64,000 nt of DNA from M269 sp964640795 (GTDB lineage Bacteria; Pseudomonadota; Gammaproteobacteria; Enterobacterales; Alteromonadaceae): contig CAZXIN010000029.1 in assembly GCA_964640795.1 (NCBI GenBank), positions 5,507 through 69,506 on the forward strand. The letters run 5' to 3'. Positions 36,737 through 46,897 of this stretch are shown here, in pieces. Both the position numbers and the translations under genes were made by a program. Position 1 is the stretch's first letter. The number at the start of each line of letters is the position of its first letter. The notes under the pieces were generated by a model. The model ran no database searches. It was not told the origin of the DNA and saw only the letters and a list, made by a program, of their open reading frames with translations.

Positions 36737-37265
36737 TATCAGTCTCTCCTGGCTTAGAAGACATACTCAGCGTGGTTTTCTTAACTTGCCAACAGCCGGT
36801 ACCATCAGGAAGCATTTCTGTTATATACAATGTGCCGCTTTCAACGCGGTCAATAGTGCCGAAGAATAACCCAATACGATTACCGGCTTTGACCTTATGT
36901 AAGCTATTATCATTGGCTTGGATAAGTGCGTACTGGCTACCATTGGTTGTAAACTCTCCGATGACACTTAGCGCATCTAGGCCATACTGTTCTAGAGCTT
37001 GCTTATTGCGGCCAAAATTAGGTTGTAAACAATTTACCTTAGGCGCCGTTACTTGTTCTAAAACAAGGTTTTTAGGACGCTGAAATGGGCTTCTCAAGTC
37101 TTTTGCCTCATACCTAAATGCAGGCATGGTGTTAAATTCTGGATAAGGTTCAATGCTGACCTTAGTATTTTGCTTAACTTGAGCAACGTAAGTTTGTAGA
37201 TCATCAATCTGAGGCTTACAAGCTGATATAACGAGCACAGAAACAAGAACAAATAAATAACGCAT
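36729..37265 (-). CDS. pilP: Type IV pilus inner-membrane lipoprotein PilP
   Basis: 178 residues with a lipoprotein signal (MRYLFVLVSVLVISAC, lipobox ISAC). The C-terminal domain (LSVIGEFTTNGSQYALIQAN) is a small beta-sandwich that links PilNO to the secretin PilQ. It is in the pilM-N-O-P-Q operon. Confidence 0.94.
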   Translation of the reverse strand: MRYLFVLVSVLVISACKPQIDDLQTYVAQVKQNTKVSIEPYPEFNTMPAFRYEAKDLRSPFQRPKNLVLEQVTAPKVNCLQPNFGRNKQALEQYGLDALSVIGEFTTNGSQYALIQANDNSLHKVKAGNRIGLFFGTIDRVESGTLYITEMLPDGTGCWQVKKTTLSMSSKPGETDNV

Positions 37266-37266
37266 A

Positions 37267-37860
37267 TTATTGACCTGCCTGCGATGTGCGATAGGTTTTT
37301 GCTTGCAGTTTGAGACTCAGTTGCGCCCCAGATTGTTCCATCTCAAGATCATGCACAGTCACAATTCTAGGCAAGCTCGCAATGTCTGACATAAATTGAC
37401 CAAACTCGTGATAATTACCTACCACTTCAATTTGGATGGGGAGCTCCGTGTAAAACTCCTTTGGTACTTCTTGCTGCCAATTAAGTAAACGGAAAGTCAA
37501 GCCTGCTGACGTACCAACTAGAGTAATATCATCTAACAAGCCGGGCGTTTCATTGCTACTTGGCAACGACTTAAGCATAGAGGAGAAATCCTCTTGAAGT
37601 TGCGCTAACTGCTCTTCATAAGCTTTTAAGTTGACAGCTATACGGTATTTAGCTTCATAGGTTAACTTTAATTCTTGTTCTTTTTGTTGAGCCTGCTCCC
37701 ACAGCGGGAGCTTATCGCTGACGATGAAATAGTAACCAGCGGCTAACACGACTATGGCAACAAAACTAGCGAAAACTGTTTTAACCTCGAACGGCCAAAA
37801 GGCAATCTGATCGAAGTCTAAGTCTTTCATTTCCTTTAACTTGTCAAAATCAAACTTCAT
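37267..37860 (-). CDS. pilO: Type IV pilus assembly protein PilO
   Basis: 197 residues: a short cytoplasmic end, one membrane helix (TVFASFVAIVVLAAGYYFIV at about 28-50), a coiled coil and a ferredoxin-like periplasmic fold (IEVVGNYHEFGQFMSDIASL). It pairs with PilN in the alignment complex. It lies 1 bp before pilP and overlaps pilN by 4 bp. Confidence 0.95.
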   Translation of the reverse strand: MKFDFDKLKEMKDLDFDQIAFWPFEVKTVFASFVAIVVLAAGYYFIVSDKLPLWEQAQQKEQELKLTYEAKYRIAVNLKAYEEQLAQLQEDFSSMLKSLPSSNETPGLLDDITLVGTSAGLTFRLLNWQQEVPKEFYTELPIQIEVVGNYHEFGQFMSDIASLPRIVTVHDLEMEQSGAQLSLKLQAKTYRTSQAGQ

Positions 37861-38444
37861 TTCTTTTCAGCTCCTTCTTCAATAGCTGTAAAGTCAGGCG
37901 CTACACTAGGGCTAATATCAAATGTTAGTTTAAAATCACTCACTGCGTCGGAGGCAGATGTATCAGCAATAATGGATGACAATTCACCATTGATGAAAAC
38001 GCTTGATTGTTCTAATCGACGCATGAAGTCTGCCAACCGGTTATTGGATTCACTCACCCCTTCAATTTCAATACGATTAAGCTTGCGTTCCAAACTTCTG
38101 AAAGCAATACCTTGAGGAACGATACGTGCTAATTCATCAGCTATTTTCGGCGTCACATTACGGCTGGCTTGTAGCTGTTCGATCAATGCCATACGCTGCT
38201 CAATAGCTTGTTTATCTTCTTTAATTGTCTTGATCTTCTCAATTTGTGCATCAAGCAATGTTATTTCGCTTTCGATAAACTGATTACGAATATTTTGATT
38301 ACTAATCTGTTGATTAACAACTTCGCCGACGCCCCATGCTAACCCCATGCACAGTACTGCCACTAAACATAGTATCCCTAGATAGTTTTGCTTTTGAAGT
38401 TGGCGCTGTTCTTCGCGCCAAGGCATTAAATTTATCGATGCCAC
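37857..38444 (-). CDS. pilN: Type IV pilus assembly protein PilN
   Basis: 195 residues. The N-terminal INLMPWREEQRQLQKQNYL binds PilM; a membrane helix (GILCLVAVLCMGLAWGVGEV) and a coiled-coil/ferredoxin-like periplasmic part follow. It overlaps pilM by 13 bp and pilO by 4 bp, showing tight translational coupling. Confidence 0.95.
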   Translation of the reverse strand: MASINLMPWREEQRQLQKQNYLGILCLVAVLCMGLAWGVGEVVNQQISNQNIRNQFIESEITLLDAQIEKIKTIKEDKQAIEQRMALIEQLQASRNVTPKIADELARIVPQGIAFRSLERKLNRIEIEGVSESNNRLADFMRRLEQSSVFINGELSSIIADTSASDAVSDFKLTFDISPSVAPDFTAIEEGAEKK

Positions 38445-39505
38445 GAGTTGAAACTCCTACTCGCTAGCCCTGCTGCAATAGTCAATTGCGGAGCGAAGTT
38501 TTGAATATTCTTCGATAGCGCCTTATCGCTTATTTTCATCTCTGAAAACGGGTCAAATAGTTGGACTGTCATGGATAAATCATTAGACAAGTCTTCGCAC
38601 AACCCCTCAAGATTAGCGATACCACCTGTAATATAAATTGATTCAGGGCGCTCTTTTTGTGTTGTAGAAACATAAGTTTGCAACGCACGGCCGATACTTT
38701 GTTGTAGATTTGCTAAGAATGGGGGGTAGTTGTTTTCTCTCCAGCCATCGGGCAAATTACCACTAATGAGCTGACGATCCATTTCGTCTCTATCCATAGC
38801 GTTCATCATAGCCAAGTCTTGTATCAGCATATCCGAACCGAACTGATGCTCCTTACTGTATGTCACTGCTTCATTTTCAATGACGGTCACCTGCAGTTGG
38901 CTAGCGCCAATATTGACACAACAATGAACCTCTTTATTTGTCATGGTTGATGGCATAAAACTCGCCATGGCATTACCTAAAGCATAGCCTTCAACATCCA
39001 TCAATTTAGGATCAAACTCCACTTCTCTCAACAACGTAATTCTACTGTCAATTAAATCTCTGTGCGCAGCACTGAGTAATACATCGACTTTACCAATATG
39101 TGTTTTGCTTTCACCCAGCTCTTCAAAATCTAAATAGACTTCTTCTAGAGGATAGGGAATCAGGCTGTCTGCCTCGATCTCAATTTGCCCTTCCAATTCA
39201 TGATCCGTTTGACCAGGATCCATATAAACAACCTTCGTCAGTACTGACGTACCTGACACGCCAGCAGCAACCATTTTCCTTTTAATCTTTAAGCTCTTTT
39301 TAATTTTTTTAAGTGCATTACTCACTGGCTCAAAGTCTTTTATTTCTCGTTCAACAAATGCATTACCCACAATAGCTTCGCACGCGAAGTCCTGAAGTAC
39401 GAACTGCTCGCCTTCTTTACTCAGCAATACAGCCTTCACATAACGCGACCCTATATCAAGTCCGAGTAGTTGAGGCACTTTTTTCTTAAATAAATCAGCT
39501 ATCAC
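38432..39505 (-). CDS. pilM: Type IV pilus assembly ATPase-like protein PilM
   Basis: 357 residues with an actin-like fold: LLGLDIGSRYVKAVLL (phosphate 1) near residue 14 and CCVNIGASQLQVTVIENE in the middle, with IYITGGIANLEGLCEDLS later. It is the cytoplasmic partner of PilN. The start codon is GTG (39503-39505). It is the first gene of the pilM-N-O-P-Q operon and is divergent from mrcA. Confidence 0.95.
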   Translation of the reverse strand: MIADLFKKKVPQLLGLDIGSRYVKAVLLSKEGEQFVLQDFACEAIVGNAFVEREIKDFEPVSNALKKIKKSLKIKRKMVAAGVSGTSVLTKVVYMDPGQTDHELEGQIEIEADSLIPYPLEEVYLDFEELGESKTHIGKVDVLLSAAHRDLIDSRITLLREVEFDPKLMDVEGYALGNAMASFMPSTMTNKEVHCCVNIGASQLQVTVIENEAVTYSKEHQFGSDMLIQDLAMMNAMDRDEMDRQLISGNLPDGWRENNYPPFLANLQQSIGRALQTYVSTTQKERPESIYITGGIANLEGLCEDLSNDLSMTVQLFDPFSEMKISDKALSKNIQNFAPQLTIAAGLASRSFNSWHR

Positions 39506-39641
39506 ACGTTTTTCCGTTGAGTCATCGAATGACCTAGAATTACATTATTACTTGTTTTTTATAATTTAATAGTTCTAATAAGTGTACATACGTATAAAAT
39601 GTAGGTCATTTTTGTAATATTGACCTGATAAAATAGCCGCT

Positions 39642-42293
39642 GTGAAATACATAAAGCCTTTAATTTACACTATTTTTGTCTCAGCAATGCTGGGACTAGG
39701 CACGCTATTAGGTATATATTTCTATCTCAAACCCGACCTACCAAGCGTCGATGTTTTAAAAGACGTTCGCCTACAAACACCGATGAAAATCTATTCTCAG
39801 GATGGAAAACTCATATCCCAATTCGGCGTAAAAAAACGTATCCCTTTGAAAATAAAAGATATTCCTATAGAGCTACAGCAGGCAGTTATCGCTACCGAAG
39901 ATAGCCGATTCTACGACCATCCAGGCATAGACCCTATAGGAATCGTTAGAGCCGCTGTTAACCTTATATTAACGGGCGAAAAACAACAGGGCGCCAGTAC
40001 CTTGTCTATGCAACTCGCTCGCGGCTTTTTTCTTACTCGAGATAAGACTTATATCCGCAAAATTAAAGAAATCTTTATTGCTTGGCATATGGAAAGGTTA
40101 CTGACTAAGGACGAAATTCTAGAGTTATACCTAAATAAAAATGAATTGGGCCATCGCTCTTTTGGTGTAGGCGCCGCTGCTCAAGTTTATTATGGTAAAG
40201 AGATTAGCGAACTATCACTTGCCCAAATGGCAACTATCGCAGGGATGAATAAAGCGCCATCAACGTTGAACCCTATTTCAAGTCCCACGCGAGCGAAAGA
40301 AAGACGCCGAATTGTATTACTACGCATGCTTGATGAAAACTACATCACGAGAGAACAATTTGATCAGGCCGCCAATGAACCCGTAACTGCTAGCAAGCAT
40401 GGTGCAGAAATTGAACTTAACGCACCTTATCTAGCTGATATTATCTATCAGGAAATGATTGATCGGTACGGCAAGGAAACAGCTGAAACCGAAGGCTTTC
40501 AAGTTTACGCTACTGTTCCATCACACCTGCAAGCTGCAGCGCAAAAGTCAGTCGCGCAAAACCTTCACGACTATGATGAACGTCATGGATATAGAGGCGC
40601 ATTGGAGCAGCTATGGCGAGGACCAGAGCCTAGCTTTCTCACCGAGAAAAGTGAAGAAGCGAACCCTTCATTAACTCAGCAAGATGATGCACAACTTCAG
40701 GATGAACTGATCGAGTCGGAGTACGAGCAAGCTTGGACTGAAGAGCAAATGCTCGCTTATTTAAATGCACATAAAAACTACCTTCCTATTCAAGGAGCGG
40801 TAGTGACACAAGTTAATGAAAGAGACATCCAGATATTTACTGCCGGATACGGATATCAAACGATCCAATGGGATGGTATGGATTGGGCTCGCCCCTACAT
40901 CAGCGACTCAAGACAAGGACCTATCCCTAAAAATGCAGCAGACATCGTATCCGTAGGACAGCATGTATGGGCAAGGCAGCGTATGGAAGACAATCAATGG
41001 CATTTGTCTCAGCTACCCGATGTCGCAGGCGCTTTTGTCGCAATGGATCCTGAAAATGGCGCTGTTAGGGCAATAGTTGGAGGTTACAGTTTTGAGCAAA
41101 GCCAATTCAATCGTGCCACACAAGCTAAGCGGCAAGTTGGATCCAATATAAAGCCGTTTCTGTATTCTGCCGCGCTTGATAGTAACTACACAATTGCTAG
41201 CATCATTAATGACGCTCCAATTAATCAGTGGGATCGTGGTTCAGGCAATGCATGGCGACCCGAAAATTCACCCGCAGAGTACGATGGCCCTATACGTATG
41301 CGGATAGCGCTAGGCAAGTCTAAAAACGTCGTCGCGATAAGGTTGCTAAGAGGTATCGGTATTGACGGTTTTATAAGCCATTTAAGTCGATTTGGATTCG
41401 ATCGCACTGAGGTACAGCGGGATGAATCCATTTCAATCGGCTCACCTTCTTTTACACCACTGGAAGTGGCTACTGGTTATGCCGCCATTGCTAACGGTGG
41501 CTATGGTGTTCAACCGCACTTTATAGATCGAATTGAATCAGATGCTGGGAACCTCGTTTGGCAGGCGAATCCTGCTGTTGCCTGCAATAATTGTTTAACA
41601 GCGTCAAATCAATTAACTAGCAGACCTTTGGATCATTTAAATAATGAACTTTCAGCTTCTGACACCGTCGATACTCCGCCGGTTGCTGAACAAGTTATAT
41701 CGTCACAAAACGCATTTCTAGTGAGCGAAATGATGCGCACCGCCATGCGCTTCAATGGAAGCACGTCCAAGAAAACAAACTGGCAAGGTACTGGTTGGCG
41801 AGCTCGAAGTATTCTTCGTCGTGGAGATATATACGGTAAAACAGGAACCACAAACGATTCGAAGGATACCTGGTTTAGTGGCTTTGCAGGCGGCTTAGTC
41901 GCAACAACTTGGGTAGGGTTTGATGATGTTAGTAGAGCGCTGGGGCGCGTATCGCCAAATCAAAATATTATCAATCGTAATCCGAAGTACACTTGGATGG
42001 GTAATGGCATTATTTCCGAAGGTGGTGCACAAACAGCGCAGCCTGCATGGATTCGTTTTATGCAACAAGCACTTAAAGACGAACCTGAAATAGCTAAACC
42101 AATCCCAACTGACGTGGTTAAGGTCAGAATAGACAGGGGAACAGGTAAGTTAACTCACAGGACCGATCACACATCCCTATTTGAATTTTTCATCAAGGGC
42201 ACTGAGCCAACCGAGTACGTCAGAGAAGATGAAATCATCGATTTATCTGAAAGCTCAGAAGAAGAAACCATCGAAGAAGAAGAGATTTTCTAA
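39642..42293 (+). CDS. mrcA: Penicillin-binding protein 1A
   Basis: An 883-residue bifunctional peptidoglycan synthase. A membrane helix (YTIFVSAMLGLGTLLGIYFY) is followed by the glycosyltransferase domain with ATEDSRFYDHPGID and KQQGASTLSMQLARGFFL. The mid-region OB-like insert precedes the transpeptidase domain with SxxK in VGSNIKPFLYSAAL, SxN in GKSKNVVAIR and KTG in YGKTGTTNDSKDTW. It ends in a Glu/Ser-rich acidic tail. The start codon is GTG at 39642. It is divergent from pilM, the usual gammaproteobacterial order. Confidence 0.97.
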   Translation: MKYIKPLIYTIFVSAMLGLGTLLGIYFYLKPDLPSVDVLKDVRLQTPMKIYSQDGKLISQFGVKKRIPLKIKDIPIELQQAVIATEDSRFYDHPGIDPIGIVRAAVNLILTGEKQQGASTLSMQLARGFFLTRDKTYIRKIKEIFIAWHMERLLTKDEILELYLNKNELGHRSFGVGAAAQVYYGKEISELSLAQMATIAGMNKAPSTLNPISSPTRAKERRRIVLLRMLDENYITREQFDQAANEPVTASKHGAEIELNAPYLADIIYQEMIDRYGKETAETEGFQVYATVPSHLQAAAQKSVAQNLHDYDERHGYRGALEQLWRGPEPSFLTEKSEEANPSLTQQDDAQLQDELIESEYEQAWTEEQMLAYLNAHKNYLPIQGAVVTQVNERDIQIFTAGYGYQTIQWDGMDWARPYISDSRQGPIPKNAADIVSVGQHVWARQRMEDNQWHLSQLPDVAGAFVAMDPENGAVRAIVGGYSFEQSQFNRATQAKRQVGSNIKPFLYSAALDSNYTIASIINDAPINQWDRGSGNAWRPENSPAEYDGPIRMRIALGKSKNVVAIRLLRGIGIDGFISHLSRFGFDRTEVQRDESISIGSPSFTPLEVATGYAAIANGGYGVQPHFIDRIESDAGNLVWQANPAVACNNCLTASNQLTSRPLDHLNNELSASDTVDTPPVAEQVISSQNAFLVSEMMRTAMRFNGSTSKKTNWQGTGWRARSILRRGDIYGKTGTTNDSKDTWFSGFAGGLVATTWVGFDDVSRALGRVSPNQNIINRNPKYTWMGNGIISEGGAQTAQPAWIRFMQQALKDEPEIAKPIPTDVVKVRIDRGTGKLTHRTDHTSLFEFFIKGTEPTEYVREDEIIDLSESSEEETIEEEEIF

Positions 42294-42431
42294 AGTCATC
42301 ATGTCTTACTGGTCTTATCTGTCCATTATTAGTCAGGCATAGCAGACATATCGTAGATTGCCTCTCGGCATCTTGTCTAATTCAAGTTAAGCTTAGTTCC
42401 ATTATGTTTTGCTAAGAATAGACATCATTTT

Positions 42432-44114
42432 ATGAGCCAATCTAAACGCCCTTTATACATTTCCTATGCTGGACCTACCTTGCTGGAAACACCATTACTA
42501 AATAAGGGGAGCGCCTTTAGCCCAAAAGAGCGGGTGAGTTTTAATCTGACAGGTTTGATTCCGCCCAGATATGAATCTATCGAAGAGCAAGTAGAACGTG
42601 CATATATGCAATACTCCAGCTTTGATGAAGCGATCAACAAACATATCTATCTGCGCGCAATACAAGATTCAAACGAAACATTGTTTCATCGGCTCGTTCA
42701 AGCTCACTTAGAAGAGATGATGCCAATCATCTACACGCCTATTGTGGGTGAAGCATGTGAAAGGTTCTCTGATATCTATCGTAGCAACAGAGGCTTATTC
42801 ATTGCATACTCTGAGCGACATCAAATAGACGATATTCTACGCAATGCCACCAAGCAAAAAGTAAAAGTTATTGTTGTTACCGATGGTGAACGTATTCTAG
42901 GTTTAGGCGATCAGGGAATTGGCGGTATGGGGATTCCCATAGGAAAACTTTCGCTTTACACCGCTTGTGGTGGCATAAGCCCTGCCTATACATTGCCCGT
43001 CATGTTAGATGTCGGTACCAATAACGAAAAGCTATTAAACGATCCTATGTACATGGGGTCACGCCATGAGCGTATCTCTCAAGAAGAATACGACGAGTTC
43101 TTAGAGTTATTCATTACCGCCATTGAGCGCCGCTGGCCAAATGTCATGCTGCAGTTCGAAGATTTTGCACAACCTAACGCCATGCCCTTATTAAGCCGTT
43201 ACCGTGACCGCATATGTTGCTTCAATGACGACATTCAAGGCACAGCTGCCGTGACTGTTGGTACTATCCTCGCGGCCTGTAGGCAAAAGAAAACAGAATT
43301 AAAAGATCAAAAAGTGGTGTTTGTTGGCGCAGGCTCCGCGGGCTGTGGTATCGCAGAGCAAATCATCAGTCATATGCGAAGTGAAGGTTTGTCCGACGAA
43401 CAAGCACGCGAACGTATATTCATGATTGATCGTCACGGTCTGGTCATGCGCAATATGAAGGGCTTAAGGGACTTTCAGGAAAAATTAGCACAAGGTTCTG
43501 AAAATATAGAAGGTTGGAGTTATAGTGGCGAAGCTCCTTCCTTATTAGATGTGATGCACTGTGCTAAACCGACCGTCTTAATTGGCGTCTCAGGGCAGTC
43601 AGGGTTATTCACTGAAGCTGTTATCAAGGCTATGCACAAAAATTGCAAAACGCCCATCATTTTTCCATTGAGCAACCCATCGAGACAAGTCGAAGCAACG
43701 CCACAACAGGTTATCGAGTGGACTGGTGGTGACGTTATCATAGCGACAGGTAGCCCCTTTGACCCTATTGAATACAAAGGCAAAACTTACCCAGTTGCAC
43801 AGTGCAACAACTCTTATATATTCCCAGGTATCGGGTTGGGTATTATTGCCAGTAAAGCAAGTCGTATCTCAGAAGAGATGATGATGATCGCTAGTGAGAC
43901 ATTGGCGAAAGCATCAGCAGAAAGTGGTGGTGAACACTTGTTACCACCGATCACCGAAATTGCTAATCTCAGCAAAAAGATCGCCTTCGAAGTTGGTAAG
44001 TTAGCCATGAAGCAAGGGTTAGCACTGGAGCTGTCAGACGATCTGTTAGCTAAACAGATAGAAAAGAACTTCTGGAAACCAACATACCGAGAGTATAAGC
44101 GCACTAGTCAGTAG
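42432..44114 (+). CDS. maeA: NAD-dependent malic enzyme
   Basis: A 560-residue large-form malic enzyme that oxidatively decarboxylates malate to pyruvate. It has FNLTGLIPPRYESIEEQVER, MPIIYTPIVGEACERFSDIY, the metal/malate site FEDFAQPNAMPLLSRYRD, CFNDDIQGTAAVTVGTI and the NAD fold VVFVGAGSAGCGIAEQIISH. Its size matches SfcA/MaeA, not the multidomain MaeB. It is a single-gene unit between mrcA and a strong bidirectional terminator. Confidence 0.96.
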   Translation: MSQSKRPLYISYAGPTLLETPLLNKGSAFSPKERVSFNLTGLIPPRYESIEEQVERAYMQYSSFDEAINKHIYLRAIQDSNETLFHRLVQAHLEEMMPIIYTPIVGEACERFSDIYRSNRGLFIAYSERHQIDDILRNATKQKVKVIVVTDGERILGLGDQGIGGMGIPIGKLSLYTACGGISPAYTLPVMLDVGTNNEKLLNDPMYMGSRHERISQEEYDEFLELFITAIERRWPNVMLQFEDFAQPNAMPLLSRYRDRICCFNDDIQGTAAVTVGTILAACRQKKTELKDQKVVFVGAGSAGCGIAEQIISHMRSEGLSDEQARERIFMIDRHGLVMRNMKGLRDFQEKLAQGSENIEGWSYSGEAPSLLDVMHCAKPTVLIGVSGQSGLFTEAVIKAMHKNCKTPIIFPLSNPSRQVEATPQQVIEWTGGDVIIATGSPFDPIEYKGKTYPVAQCNNSYIFPGIGLGIIASKASRISEEMMMIASETLAKASAESGGEHLLPPITEIANLSKKIAFEVGKLAMKQGLALELSDDLLAKQIEKNFWKPTYREYKRTSQ

Positions 44115-44240
44115 TTTCTGATAGCTCACAGCTATTCCCCGATTCGACCAAAGAGATGTAAATATTTGAACTGTCTCGGGGCAAGCTTTGGGAAGTATAA
44201 GAGAGATTTAACCTCAGAAAGAGGCCATTCCTACAAACAA

Positions 44241-44280
44241 AAAAGCATGTGATATCCAAGGAAACCACATGCTTTTATTT
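44241..44280. terminator. Bidirectional terminator between maeA and fadE
   Basis: Perfect 11-bp stem AAAAGCATGTG (44241-44251) / CACATGCTTTT (44266-44276), with T-rich sequence on the plus side and an A-run (T on the minus strand) before it. It ends both convergent genes. Confidence 0.9.
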
Positions 44281-44304
44281 TAGCTTTATGAGCTTAGCTA
44301 AACT

Positions 44305-46557
44305 CTAAGCGGCCGTAGACGCCAGTTCTGGTGTATCCAGATCGACATCTGTGATCAGTTCCATATCAAATGTATATTCGTCTACATTGATAGATACTTT
44401 ACGTTTCGCATCGTAATCAAGCACTTGATCAGCTTCTGCTTGCGTAATACTGCCTTTCTGTAGCAATTGACCAACCACATATTCGAATGACGGCGCAGGA
44501 ACAATAGGTTCTTTACGTAAGATCTTCTGGATTTTACGTAATAAAGGCATTGCTGCATGTTTAGCTTCAAATGCTTGGAAGTTAATGTCGAAGCCATCAC
44601 CAGGAACGGAGCGCACCAAGTGACACATCTGACGTCTAAATTGCGTATCTTGCATAGATGCTTCAGACAATTCACGGATCAAGTCATCTGAGATATGGCT
44701 TACCGATGATGTATAAGTACCAGTTAACACTCGCATCAAACGACGAGTCGCTGCTTGTGGAAAGTTATTGATAAAGTCGACCAGAGCCTTGTCTGTTTTA
44801 GATAAGGTCCAACGGATCGCATATTCAAAATAAGGACGCGCATCTTGACGATTTTCATCACTCACCTTTTGCTCATAGTAACGAATAGTCGCCATAGCAG
44901 CATAAAGGTAGCTCATCATATCGCCTAACCTAGCTGACAGTAACTCGGCTTTCTTCAGATCACCACCTAATACAAGTAATGAGAAATCTGCCAGAATAGC
45001 AAGCTTAGAAGATAAAGCTTTAAGGCGTTTTTCAAAAGGCTTCACTTCAGCTAATGTCGAATCGGCACCGCCAACGAATGGAATATAACTGTTTACCAAG
45101 CTACGAATTGCATTCGTCGTACTAAAACCAATGGTTTTCATCAAAACTGAATTGAATTCACTATCTGCACCTTTATCATCACTGTGAATAAGCTCAACCA
45201 TATCTTTCAAAAATGGATGGCAACGCATAGTACCTTGACCGAAGATCATCAAGCTACGCGTCAGGATATTTGCCCCTTCAACAGTAATGGCAATAGGTTG
45301 TGCTGTGTAGCTGTTGGCTAACACGTTTTGAGGACCACGCTGAATCGCTTTACCAGCTTGAATATCCATCGCAGCGTCAGTAACTTCACGACCAAGCTCA
45401 GTCATATGGTATTTGGCCATAGCTGTGACAACTGACGGCTTTAACCCCATACCTAAACCTTCAGTCGTCAAGACGCGCATAGACTCAAGTAAGAAAGTTT
45501 TACCAGCAATTTCAGCGAGTCTATCTTGAATACCTTCAAAACGACCAATAGGCACGCCAAATTGTTCACGGACAAAAGAGTACTCAGTAGTAGACTTAAA
45601 GGCTGCTTGCGCACTAGCAACACCCATTGCAGGTAATGAGATACCACGACCTGCACCTAAGCAACTGACTAGCATTTGCCAACCACGACCGATATTCTTT
45701 TGGCCACCGATGATGAAGTCCATAGGAATAAAGACATTTTCACCGCGAGTAGTACCATTATAGAAGCTGACACCCATCGGGTCATGACGATTGCCTAATT
45801 CAACACCAGGATGAGATTTAGGAATAAGCGCGCACGTTATGCCAAGCTCTTTTTTACCACCAAGCAATCCTTCTGGATCAAATACTTTAAACGCCAACCC
45901 TAAGACTGTCGCAATAGGAGCTAGAGTAATATAGCGCTTGTCCCAAGTAACATTAAGGCCAACAACTTCTTTACCTTCCCAAGTACCTTTTGTCACGATA
46001 GCCGCGTCAGGGATTGCACCAGCATCAGAACCTGCTTCCGGGCTAGTGAGGGCAAAACAAGGGATATCTTGGCCTTTTGATAAACGGGGCAGCCAGTAAT
46101 TTTGCTGTTCGCTAGTACCAAAATGCATCAGTAGTTCACCAGGACCCAAAGAGTTGGGAACCATCACAGTAACCGCAATAGCGGCACTCTTGGTAGATAT
46201 AGTCGTCACGATAGTTGAGTTGGCATAAGGGCTAAACTCTAATCCACCGAAGACTTTAGGTATGATCATCGCAAAGAATTTGTTGTTGCGAAGAAAATCC
46301 ATGATTGACTCTGGAATATGATGGCTATTCTGTAGCTCATGGTCATCGACCATCTCTATCAATTCCTGCACAGGCCCATCAAGGAACGCCTGTTCTTCAG
46401 CACTTAATGTTGCAGCAGGAACATCACGTAACGCCTTCATATCAGGCTTACCCTGATAAATCGAAGCTTCAACCCAAACATCGCCAGCATCTAATGCTTC
46501 CTGTTCTGTCACAGAAATCGGCGGTAATACTTTTTTAAGGTTAGTTCTTAAGCTCAT
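44305..46557 (-). CDS. fadE: Acyl-CoA dehydrogenase, FadE family
   Basis: A 750-residue flavoprotein (765 residues with the upstream TTG start) for the first step of fatty-acid beta-oxidation. Motifs: VLPPISVTEQEALDAGDVWVE, TVMVPNSLGPGELLMHFGTS, CFALTSPEAGSDAGAIPDAA, ITVEGANILTRSLMIFGQG. It is shorter than E. coli FadE (814) because it lacks the N-terminal membrane helices. Start alternatives are TTG 46602, ATG 46593 and ATG 46557; none has a strong ribosome binding site, and 46557 (MSLRTNLKKVLPPIS) best fits homologous starts. A pair of PsrA-like boxes lies upstream. Confidence 0.93.
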   Translation of the reverse strand: MSLRTNLKKVLPPISVTEQEALDAGDVWVEASIYQGKPDMKALRDVPAATLSAEEQAFLDGPVQELIEMVDDHELQNSHHIPESIMDFLRNNKFFAMIIPKVFGGLEFSPYANSTIVTTISTKSAAIAVTVMVPNSLGPGELLMHFGTSEQQNYWLPRLSKGQDIPCFALTSPEAGSDAGAIPDAAIVTKGTWEGKEVVGLNVTWDKRYITLAPIATVLGLAFKVFDPEGLLGGKKELGITCALIPKSHPGVELGNRHDPMGVSFYNGTTRGENVFIPMDFIIGGQKNIGRGWQMLVSCLGAGRGISLPAMGVASAQAAFKSTTEYSFVREQFGVPIGRFEGIQDRLAEIAGKTFLLESMRVLTTEGLGMGLKPSVVTAMAKYHMTELGREVTDAAMDIQAGKAIQRGPQNVLANSYTAQPIAITVEGANILTRSLMIFGQGTMRCHPFLKDMVELIHSDDKGADSEFNSVLMKTIGFSTTNAIRSLVNSYIPFVGGADSTLAEVKPFEKRLKALSSKLAILADFSLLVLGGDLKKAELLSARLGDMMSYLYAAMATIRYYEQKVSDENRQDARPYFEYAIRWTLSKTDKALVDFINNFPQAATRRLMRVLTGTYTSSVSHISDDLIRELSEASMQDTQFRRQMCHLVRSVPGDGFDINFQAFEAKHAAMPLLRKIQKILRKEPIVPAPSFEYVVGQLLQKGSITQAEADQVLDYDAKRKVSINVDEYTFDMELITDVDLDTPELASTAA

Positions 46558-46897
46558 AAATCTCAACTCATCTGACCACTTGAATAAGTGCATACTACTC
46601 AAAAATGCGAAGAGATCAAAAAAAAACGTAAAAAACTTGTGCTAAATCCGCAAAAATGTTGTTAAAAAACAGCTAGACAAAAGTATGATGCAATAGAAAA
46701 ATTAAACTATATCATTGTTATTTAAGGAAATTATATTTATCTAAATTTTTTAGTTGTCATAACAAAAAAATATAAACGACCGTTTGAAACTTATGTTTAA
46801 TTTCGACGAGTTACGAACTAAAAATTTGCCAAATTGGCTAAAAAGCGTACTAATAGTGGATAACAATTCGCTTGCTCTGTCATAAACAGGAATCGTT
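46558..46897. promoter_or_regulatory. fadE upstream region
   Basis: AT-rich gap between the divergent fadE and the small membrane protein gene. It holds two adjacent PsrA-like boxes (46773-46799) and no gene. Confidence 0.5.
46773..46799. promoter_or_regulatory. Tandem PsrA/TetR-like operator boxes near fadE
   Basis: TAAACGACCGTTTG (46773-46786) and GAAACTTATGTTTA (46786-46799) share the SAAAC-N4-GTTT pattern known for the fatty-acid regulator PsrA. The boxes adjoin and lie upstream of both fadE and the membrane gene at 46898. Confidence 0.55.
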
